Source: DATDUP01 sp035290345
Lineage (GTDB): Bacteria; Patescibacteriota; Patescibacteriia; Magasanikbacterales; UBA922
Assembly (NCBI GenBank): GCA_035290345.1
Contig: DATDUP010000034.1
Coordinates: 1-24,467 of the forward strand
DNA length: 24,467 bases
Direction: 5' to 3'
How positions within the stretch are numbered: the stretch's first letter is position 1; each line of letters starts with the position of its first letter. The translations under genes and the position numbers were made by a program. Below, one piece after another: positions 19,181 to 24,467 of the stretch. The notes below the pieces were generated by a model, which was not told the origin of the DNA, made no database searches, and saw only the letters and a list, made by a program, of their open reading frames with translations.

Positions 19181-19209
19181 AATAAACCATATTTTTTGAA
19201 TTTTGTCAA
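19181..19209 (-). promoter_or_regulatory. Promoter of the 18898-19155 gene
   Basis: Minus-strand TTGACA (19204-19209), a 17-nt spacer and TTTATT (19181-19186); TATTAT at 19179-19184 is an alternative -10. The -35 overlaps the plus-strand -35 of the HELSH gene by five bases. Confidence 0.55.
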
Positions 19210-19230
19210 TAACTCGAGCAATGCTATAAT
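19203..19230 (+). promoter_or_regulatory. Promoter of the HELSH membrane protein, predicted leaderless
   Basis: TTGTCA (19203-19208), a 16-nt spacer and a perfect TATAAT (19225-19230), ending 7 nt before ATG 19238. Transcription would start at or one base before the ATG. Confidence 0.65.
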
Positions 19231-19237
19231 TAAACAT

Positions 19238-20047
19238 ATGTCTTTTTTAATTACATTTTTAATCTTAATCAGCAAACAAATCATCGGCCTGTTTGGCATT
19301 TTTTTTATTTTTGGCGCCCTCCTCGCCTATTTCCAAAATAAAACTAATCAAGAATACCAAAAAATCTTTGGCTGGAAAGGTATTCTCTGGACGGCTTGGC
19401 TGGGTACCCCTGTCCATGAATTAAGCCACTGGTTGATGGCTAAAATTTTTCATCACCGGATTATCCGTCTCTCTCTTTTTTCCCCCAATCCTCATACCGG
19501 TGGATTAGGAGAAGTCCAGCATGCTTATGACCGACATAGTTTTTATCAACGCTTAGGAAATATCTTTATTGGTCTTTCTCCTTTATTCATTGGCCTCGCC
19601 GGTCTCTATTTTCTTTTGTATTTTCTTGTCCCCAATGGTCCGGAAATTATTCATCTAATCCGGGCAACAAAAATTGATCCCTCTGAGATAGTCCACATCC
19701 TCGGTAACTTTTTTTCTGCTACCAACCTTACCACTTGGCATTTCTGGCTCTTTCTTTATCTTTCTGTCTGTCTGGCTTCTCACCTCTCGCCCAGCTGGGA
19801 GGATATAAAAAATACCCTTAGTAGTTGGCTCTGGTTATTATTTTTTTTATTAATCTTGGACACGGGTCTCTTGTTTTTCCACTTAGATCCTCTTTGGCTG
19901 TCGTTAAAGTTCAATACCTGGATTCGTCCTCTGTTTTTTCTCTGCGGCTACGCCCTAGGGCTTTCCTTCTTCCATTATCTTGCGGTTTTGATCTTCCTCA
20001 GGCCTTTATCTTGGCTACGAAGAAAATCGTTTACTTCACATTCTTAA
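19238..20047 (+). CDS. Polytopic membrane protein with an HExxH-type motif, possible metallopeptidase
   Basis: The protein has 269 residues from ATG 19238. A membrane segment (FLILISKQIIGLFGIFFIFGALLAYF) is followed by WLGTPVHELSHWLMAKIFHH, where HELSH fits the HExxH zinc motif of membrane peptidases. A soluble stretch (SPNPHTGGLGEVQHAYD) and about five more hydrophobic segments follow, ending RRKSFTSHS. M50-type site-2 proteases have HExxH in the first membrane helix and a later motif with Asp (NxxPxxxxDG). I see no clear second motif, so a peptidase role is tentative. The 5' extension of this frame to 18908 would overlap the antisense orphan gene and is not likely. The promoter places the start of transcription next to the ATG. 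Confidence 0.75.
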   Translation: MSFLITFLILISKQIIGLFGIFFIFGALLAYFQNKTNQEYQKIFGWKGILWTAWLGTPVHELSHWLMAKIFHHRIIRLSLFSPNPHTGGLGEVQHAYDRHSFYQRLGNIFIGLSPLFIGLAGLYFLLYFLVPNGPEIIHLIRATKIDPSEIVHILGNFFSATNLTTWHFWLFLYLSVCLASHLSPSWEDIKNTLSSWLWLLFFLLILDTGLLFFHLDPLWLSLKFNTWIRPLFFLCGYALGLSFFHYLAVLIFLRPLSWLRRKSFTSHS

Positions 20048-20052
20048 CTTGA

Positions 20053-20322
20053 TTAAGCTTCATTAGCAGACATTCTTTCCTTGACTTTCTCGATCAACTC
20101 GCTTCTTTGGGCCTTGTCCCCTTTAACAATAACAAATGTACTTGGTGAAAGTTCTTTGCTTTCTTCAAATCTTACTTCCAAACCCATCTGAGTAGCGATC
20201 TCTTGGATTAGCTCCTGCTGATTCGGGCCAGATTCGAAACCTAATTCCTCATTTTTTAAACCATAGAGATTACTCCACTCCTGATCTTGGCCCATCCTCC
20301 CTGGTTCTCTTCCTACTACCAT
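20053..20322 (-). CDS. Small acidic protein of unknown function
   Basis: From ATG 20322 the protein has 89 residues (ATG 20295 is an alternative). The sequence runs MVVGREPGRMGQDQEW, a middle part with LKNEELGFESGPNQQELIQEIATQMGLEVRFEES, and a C-terminal STFVIVKGDKAQRSELIEKVKERMSANEA. A beta-alpha pattern with no membrane segment suggests a small cytoplasmic domain. I do not recognise the family. The longer version of the frame, from 20469, reads through tRNA-Ser and is rejected. It lies 39 nt downstream of the tRNA on the same strand and may share its transcript. Confidence 0.62.
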   Translation of the reverse strand: MVVGREPGRMGQDQEWSNLYGLKNEELGFESGPNQQELIQEIATQMGLEVRFEESKELSPSTFVIVKGDKAQRSELIEKVKERMSANEA

Positions 20323-20361
20323 ATATTTTGTGTGTTTATAAATAATTTTAATTCTAAAACT

Positions 20362-20449
20362 TGGCGATGGGAGTGGGATTCGAACCCACGGTACGTTGCC
20401 GTACACAGCCTCTCCAAGGCTGCGCCATAAACCGCTCGGCCATCCCACC
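20362..20449 (-). tRNA. tRNA-Ser (anticodon GGA), CCA encoded
   Basis: On the minus strand the acceptor stem GGTGGGA pairs with TCCCATC (one G-U). The anticodon arm CAGCCTTGGAGAGGCTG gives anticodon GGA. A long variable arm (TACGGCAACGTA) is typical of tRNA-Ser. GGGTTCGAATCCC forms the T-arm, followed by discriminator G and CCA (20362-20364). Confidence 0.96.
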
Positions 20450-20459
20450 AAGTGCGGAT

Positions 20460-20488
20460 ATATTATCAACCCTATCTTGGCTTGTCAA
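20460..20488 (-). promoter_or_regulatory. Promoter of tRNA-Ser
   Basis: Minus-strand TTGACA (20483-20488), a 17-nt spacer and TAATAT (20460-20465), 10 nt before the mature tRNA 5' end. The small gene downstream may be read from it too. Confidence 0.8.
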
Positions 20489-20490
20489 CG

Positions 20491-21843
20491 CTAACCCGCC
20501 CCTTTGATTATCTTCATTACCGCTTCTTCATCATCAACGATTTGGTATAATTCATCGTCCTCATTACTCACCGTCTCCAACTGATGTACCATCATCGTTT
20601 TGATGAATTTATGCAAAGGTGTCCAAAATTCATGATTATATAATATCACCGGCATCTTTTTTATCTTTTTCGTTTGAATCAAAGTCAGAACTTCAAACAG
20701 CTGGTGCAAAGTACCGAAGCCGCCAGGATAGAAGACAAAGGCTTTTGAAGGGGCAGTAATGACCAATTTTCGAGTATACGGAAACTGGAAACCAATCGAA
20801 CGGCGGACATAGGGATTGACCCGCTCTTTATGTCCATAACGCATGTTAATGCCAATTGACTCACCCCCAGCTTCGAAAGCGCCTTTATTTACCGCCTCCA
20901 TAATCCCTGGCCCGCCGCCCGTGATCGCGGCATAGCCAGCCTGAGCCAAACTCCGTCCTAAGTTATAAGCCGAAGCATAAATTGGAGAATCTGATTTTAC
21001 GCTTTTAGTTCCCAAAACCGTGACATCATCAGATAAACCAGTAAGAAAATCAAAACCCTCCACTAATTCGGCCATAATGCGAAAAATCTTCCAATCCATT
21101 TTATCTTTACCACTAAAGGTTTGAGGTGAAAGTTCACAAAGATTCGCCCGATCCTTAGTATCTTTTATCAGTTCCCAAGCTTCTTCCGCTGTATCCACTA
21201 CCGACCAATGATCAATCAGGGCTGGCGAAACTGAACCCAGGGGACAAGAGTGTTGACGAAGAAAATCCAATAATGGATTCCAAAAATCCTTGCCCACCAG
21301 CACCACGGGAGTTTTCTGCATCTTATTTAACTCCATCAGATCCACAATTTCAAAAAACTCGTCTAAAGTACCAAAGCCACCGGGGAAATAAGCAAAAGCA
21401 TTAGCCGGTGAGGTCAACATTACCTTGCGGGTAAAAAAATAATAAAAAGCAATTGATTTTTTCACATAAGGGTTGACTCGCTGTTCAAACGGCAATTGAA
21501 TATTCAAACCGATTGACTCACCCCCAGCCTCAAAAGCACCTCGATTCGCCGCTTCCATAATCCCTGGCCCGCCACCTGTGATCACGGTGAATCCGGATTT
21601 CCCCAATAACTCACCTAGTTTTCTAGCGGTTTGATAATAGGAGGTTTTTTCAGATAAACGGGCAGATCCCAAGATCGTTACTTCATTCTTTAATTGAGAC
21701 AAAAATTGATAACCTTCCACAAATTCCGCCATAATCCGAAAAATCCGCCAAGATTCCCGATAGTCTCCTACCGTATTCGCCAGATTATAACTAAAATCTT
21801 TTTCTGCCAAGGCCATGGCCCGTTTAATTTCTAATTCTTGCAT
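20491..21843 (-). CDS. Tandem double LOG-family protein (putative nucleotide 5'-monophosphate nucleosidase)
   Basis: From ATG 21843 the protein has 450 residues (ATG 21873 would overlap gatA). It is a head-to-tail duplication of a LOG (lysine decarboxylase-like) domain. The first copy, about residues 25-215, has TVITGGGPGIMEAANRGAFE and YFPGGFGTLDEFFEI. The second, about 245-430, has AAITGGGPGIMEAVNKGAFE and FYPGGFGTLHQLFEV. Both copies also share IFRIMAE.VEG and RVNPYV. LOG enzymes release the base from nucleotide monophosphates using the Glu of PGGxGTxxE. The first copy keeps this Glu, the second has Gln, so the second is probably inactive or regulatory. It follows gatA by 4 nt and is cotranscribed with gatCA. 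Substrate is not known. Confidence 0.88.
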   Translation of the reverse strand: MQELEIKRAMALAEKDFSYNLANTVGDYRESWRIFRIMAEFVEGYQFLSQLKNEVTILGSARLSEKTSYYQTARKLGELLGKSGFTVITGGGPGIMEAANRGAFEAGGESIGLNIQLPFEQRVNPYVKKSIAFYYFFTRKVMLTSPANAFAYFPGGFGTLDEFFEIVDLMELNKMQKTPVVLVGKDFWNPLLDFLRQHSCPLGSVSPALIDHWSVVDTAEEAWELIKDTKDRANLCELSPQTFSGKDKMDWKIFRIMAELVEGFDFLTGLSDDVTVLGTKSVKSDSPIYASAYNLGRSLAQAGYAAITGGGPGIMEAVNKGAFEAGGESIGINMRYGHKERVNPYVRRSIGFQFPYTRKLVITAPSKAFVFYPGGFGTLHQLFEVLTLIQTKKIKKMPVILYNHEFWTPLHKFIKTMMVHQLETVSNEDDELYQIVDDEEAVMKIIKGAG

Positions 21844-21847
21844 AGGT

Positions 21848-23272
21848 TCAAAATGATATTTTATCTGCCACACAAAATACTTTTCCCTCAGCTAGACGTG
21901 GCCCAATTATCTGCAAACCAACTGGTAGGCCAGATTTGGTAAAGCCGGCGGGGACAGAAATGGCCGGTACTCCGGCCACGGCCGGAGGGGAAACCAAGAC
22001 GTCGGCCAAATACATGGCCAAAACATCGTCTTTTTTTTCACCGATCTTGAAAGCAGGAAAAGGCGAAGTCGCTGTTACTAAAACATCTACTTGAGAAAAG
22101 ACCTCAGTAAAATCTTGGATAATCAATGTCCGGACCTTTTGAGCCTGACGGTAGTAGGCGTCATAATAACCAGCGGACAAGGCATAAGTACCAATCATAA
22201 TTCTTCGCTTCACTTCTTCAGGAAAACCTTTAGCCCGGGATCGAGCGTAGACAGAAAACAAATCTTTTCCTTCTTCCTGAACACCATAGCGCTGACCATC
22301 CAAACGCGCCAAATTAGAACTATCCTCGCTAGGGACGACAATATAATATACGGGGATGGCATACTTGGTGTGCGGCAAAGAAACACTCTTTATTTTTACC
22401 CCCCGGGCTTCCAGATTGGCTATCTGTCCTCGGATGATTTTCTCAGTTTCTTCATCTAAACCGGCTACGGAAAAATATTCTTCTGGAACGCCGATAATTT
22501 TACCTTTTAAACTCTTTTGTGCTTCTTTCTGATAATCCGGAACCTTTTCCTTCACAGTGGTCGCATCCAAATCATCATGACCAGCCATGATTGTTTGCAA
22601 CAGGGCCGCATCAGCTACGGTCTTGGCTAAGGGACCAACCGTATCCAAAGAACTCGCCATGGGCATGATACCAAAACGGGAATTACGACCATAGCTGGGC
22701 CGCAAACCGACTAAACCACAAAAACTGGCTGGCTGACGAATGGAGCCGCCTGTATCTTCACCAATAGCGAACAAACATTGATGGTCTGCAACCGCTGCTG
22801 CTGAACCACCAGAAGAACCGCCCGCGACGCGCTGATGATCAAAAGGATTGCGTACTGGTCCATACATTGAATGTTCATTAGAAGCTCCGTGACCGAAAGC
22901 ATCGCAATTGTTCTTTCCCACTAGAATCGCCCCTTCTTTACGTAAACGAGAAATAACTGTGGCTTCATACGGTGATTGATAATTGTCTAAAATCTTGGCC
23001 CCACCCGTTGCTCGCCCATCTTGAGTGTTGATCGCGTCTTTCACGGCAAAAGGAATACCAGTCAACTTTTTTTGTTTACCAGCTTTAATTTTTTTATCTG
23101 CTTCTTTAGCCTCAGCCAAAGATTCGGACGCAAAAACAGAAATAAAAGCATTTATCTCTTGATTACGCGTTTCTATTCTTTCTAAACAAGCTCGCACCAA
23201 TTCTTCGGCGGAGAATTCTTTTTTATCCAAACCCGAACGAGCAGCAACAATAGTCAATTCATTAAGCTTCAT
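21848..23272 (-). CDS. gatA: Aspartyl/glutamyl-tRNA(Asn/Gln) amidotransferase subunit A
   Basis: With the start at MKLNELTIVAARSGL (ATG 23272) the protein has 474 residues; ATGs at 23284 and 23290 are possible. It is an amidase-signature enzyme. The catalytic Lys is in FAVKDAINTQDG, the Ser pair in VAGGSSGGSAAAVA and in IGEDTGGSIRQPASFCGLVG. Further matches are VLVTATSPFPAFKIGE, MYLADVLVSPPAVAGVPAISVPAGF and GLPVGLQIIGP. GatA frees ammonia from glutamine for GatB, which amidates Glu-tRNA(Gln) or Asp-tRNA(Asn). The start lies within the end of gatC (overlap 11 nt). gatB is not in the window. The tRNA-Gln in this window is a likely substrate if no GlnRS exists. Confidence 0.96.
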   Translation of the reverse strand: MKLNELTIVAARSGLDKKEFSAEELVRACLERIETRNQEINAFISVFASESLAEAKEADKKIKAGKQKKLTGIPFAVKDAINTQDGRATGGAKILDNYQSPYEATVISRLRKEGAILVGKNNCDAFGHGASNEHSMYGPVRNPFDHQRVAGGSSGGSAAAVADHQCLFAIGEDTGGSIRQPASFCGLVGLRPSYGRNSRFGIMPMASSLDTVGPLAKTVADAALLQTIMAGHDDLDATTVKEKVPDYQKEAQKSLKGKIIGVPEEYFSVAGLDEETEKIIRGQIANLEARGVKIKSVSLPHTKYAIPVYYIVVPSEDSSNLARLDGQRYGVQEEGKDLFSVYARSRAKGFPEEVKRRIMIGTYALSAGYYDAYYRQAQKVRTLIIQDFTEVFSQVDVLVTATSPFPAFKIGEKKDDVLAMYLADVLVSPPAVAGVPAISVPAGFTKSGLPVGLQIIGPRLAEGKVFCVADKISF

Positions 23273-23576
23273 ACTCAGATTCATTAACAAATACTCCTTT
23301 GACTTTTAACAACCGGCCCAAACGAGTGGGAAAATGCTGTAATAATCGTTCCTGTTCAGCTGCCGATAATGTCTTGGCCTCATCCTCTCGGACCACATTG
23401 GTCAATCCTGTCACCTGTGAGGTCTCCTCTACCCCTTCGGTATTTACTTCACGAAGTTCAGAAACAAAATTCAACACCGCTGTCAGTTCTTTCGCGTATT
23501 GTTTTTTTTCTTCCTCGGTCAGCTCTAGACGAGCCAGGGCCGCGATTTGTTCCACTTCTTTTTTTTCTAATTGCAT
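23262..23576 (-). CDS. gatC: Aspartyl/glutamyl-tRNA(Asn/Gln) amidotransferase subunit C
   Basis: The protein has 104 residues, a normal GatC length. MQLEKKEVEQIAALARLELTEEE at the N-terminus is the usual GatC start, followed by LTAVLNFVSELREVNTEGVEETSQV and a C-terminal VREDEAKTLSAAEQERLLQHFP. GatC stabilises the GatA-GatB pair by wrapping around it. It is followed by gatA in the next frame. The minus-strand promoter TTGTAA (23606-23611), 17 nt, TAGAAT (23583-23588) lies in the 3' end of ligA, 6 nt from the ATG, predicting a leaderless gatCA-LOG transcript. Confidence 0.96.
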   Translation of the reverse strand: MQLEKKEVEQIAALARLELTEEEKKQYAKELTAVLNFVSELREVNTEGVEETSQVTGLTNVVREDEAKTLSAAEQERLLQHFPTRLGRLLKVKGVFVNESEYEA

Positions 23577-23582
23577 ATCCGT

Positions 23583-23611
23583 ATTCTAAATGAACTACTC
23601 CTATTTTACAA
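23583..23611 (-). promoter_or_regulatory. gatC: Promoter of gatC, predicted leaderless
   Basis: Minus-strand TTGTAA (23606-23611), a 17-nt spacer, TAGAAT (23583-23588), then 6 nt to ATG 23576. The -35 lies inside the last codons of ligA. Confidence 0.55.
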
Positions 23612-24467
23612 GCTTCAAAAATTCTCTTTCCGTCAATACTGGAACAGCCAACTTCTGGGCCTTGGCCAGCTTACTCCCCGGGCTCTCGCCGGCCACCACA
23701 TAACTGGTTTGCTGACTAACACTTTCTGAGACCAAACCGCCGATCCGGCGAACCAAATCTTTGGCCTGTTCGCGAGACAATTCGGTCAAAGTGCCGGTAA
23801 ACACAAAAGTCTTTCCGGAAAGCCGCCCATTCGTCTTAATTGCCTTTTCAATGACCACACCTCGAGCTAACAAAGCGGTCAAAAATTTCTGAGTCTGATT
23901 CTGTCCAAGGAAATTTATAATTTCCTTAGCCACTTTTTCTCCCACGTCTGGAACTTCGGTCAAGGCTTCCCAATCAGCTTCTTGAAATTTAGTCAAAGTG
24001 GAAAAATGTTCAGCCAATCGGGTCGCGGTTTCCTCGCCTACCTGAGGGATGCCCAAAGCATAAATAAATCTGGCTAAAGAAATTTTCTTGGCTTGCCCAA
24101 TGGCCGCGATTAAATTTTCCGCTGATTTGTCGGCGAATCTTTCCAAAGGCAAAAGATCTCCTTGAGTCAAACTAAATAAATCAGCGGCGTCCTTGATCAA
24201 ACCTTCGTTAAGCAATTGGGCCACTACTTTTTCGCCCAGACCTTCAATATCAAACGCTTTCCGAGAAACAAAATGCGCAATTTTTTCCAATTCTTGCGCA
24301 TAACAGCTACGATTGGAGCAAAAGAGGGCTACGGAATCTTCCTGGCTCTTACCTAAAATTTTCTTTCTGGTCACGGGCGCTCGGCAGATGGGACAAACCC
24401 GAGGGGCGATCACGGCCCGTTCCTTTCCTTGGCGCATTTTTTCTAATACTCGGACGATCTTGGGGAT
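23601..24467 (-). CDS. ligA: NAD-dependent DNA ligase LigA, C-terminal part (5' truncated by window edge)
   Basis: The frame is open to the window edge and enters with IPKIVRVLEKMRQGK, the end of the OB domain. A four-Cys zinc finger follows (CPICRAPVTRK, CSNRSCYAQ), then FVSRKAFDIEGLGEKVV and the helix-hairpin-helix repeats (FIYALGIPQVGEETATRLAEHF, LTEVPDVGEKVAKEIINFL). The C-terminal BRCT domain covers about the last 75 residues (LSGKTFVFTGTLTELSREQA, YVVAGESPGSKLAKAQ). The NTase domain with the active Lys is outside the window. LigA seals nicks in replication and repair using NAD(+). The gatC promoter lies in its 3' end. Confidence 0.97.
   Translation of the reverse strand: MPKIVRVLEKMRQGKERAVIAPRVCPICRAPVTRKKILGKSQEDSVALFCSNRSCYAQELEKIAHFVSRKAFDIEGLGEKVVAQLLNEGLIKDAADLFSLTQGDLLPLERFADKSAENLIAAIGQAKKISLARFIYALGIPQVGEETATRLAEHFSTLTKFQEADWEALTEVPDVGEKVAKEIINFLGQNQTQKFLTALLARGVVIEKAIKTNGRLSGKTFVFTGTLTELSREQAKDLVRRIGGLVSESVSQQTSYVVAGESPGSKLAKAQKLAVPVLTEREFLKLVK

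Noticed and set aside
18908..19237. 5' extension of the HELSH gene frame
   Set aside because: It lies antisense to the SD-led 18898 gene and upstream of the TATAAT at 19225; the leaderless start at 19238 explains the gene.
20323..20469. N-terminal extension of the 89-residue gene
   Set aside because: It translates tRNA-Ser and cannot be a real protein start.
1..24467. CRISPR arrays, insertion sequences, rRNA, prophage
   Set aside because: No regularly spaced direct repeats, transposase or integrase motifs, rRNA signatures or phage structural genes were seen on either strand.

Overview
The window reads as a piece of the chromosome of a Patescibacteria (Candidate Phyla Radiation) bacterium. 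The signs are a SWIB-domain protein, a MurG whose glycine loop lacks the usual His, very compact convergent or overlapping housekeeping genes, core genes with almost no Shine-Dalgarno (SD) sequences, and TGA used as a normal stop (folD, gatA). I cannot name a lower taxon from sequence alone. There is no rRNA, CRISPR array, transposase or phage gene.

Layout. 1-2144 (+): the 3' part of dnaB, a frameshifted HIT-like gene, ybaB and recR. 2205-2420 (+): a small SD-led membrane gene. 2498-2755 (-): a SWIB-domain gene. 2916-5592 (+): dnaX with an A9 slippage candidate, a secreted C39-like peptidase and tRNA-Gln(CTG). 5604-6818 (+): a small membrane protein and rlmN. 6935-8241: two divergent SD-led genes of unknown function, one behind a long folded leader. 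8412-10412 (+): folD, a polyprenol-phosphate glycosyltransferase and an unknown gene. 10409-11356 (-): a dusB-like gene. 11396-15569 (+): a promoter, a cobalamin riboswitch and a tightly coupled four-gene operon. 15574-18367 (-): nifU-like, a membrane protein, ftsW and murG. 18511-18795 (+): rpmA. 18898-19155 (-): another SD-led unknown. 19238-20047 (+): a membrane protein with HELSH. 20053-20449 (-): a small acidic protein and tRNA-Ser(GGA). 20491-24467 (-): ligA (3' part), gatC, gatA and a double LOG protein.

The most notable system is the cobalamin-riboswitch operon. Its products are a membrane-anchored DUF4430 (transcobalamin C-terminal-like) protein, an 828-residue surface protein joining a DUF4430 domain to an alpha/alpha-barrel, a DUF4430 lipoprotein, and a DUF6580/ECF-S-like integral membrane protein. 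The parts recall eukaryotic intrinsic factor/transcobalamin, so I propose a surface B12 capture and uptake system in an organism unlikely to make B12.

Two regimes of gene expression also stand out. Several core genes (folD, dusB, nifU-like, the HELSH gene, gatC, probably dnaX) have a sigma70-like -10 only 6-13 nt before the ATG and no SD, which predicts leaderless mRNAs. Four GC-rich orphan genes (2205, 6935, 7927 and 18898) instead carry strong SDs, their own promoters and hairpins or terminators, and look like single-gene cassettes placed between core genes.
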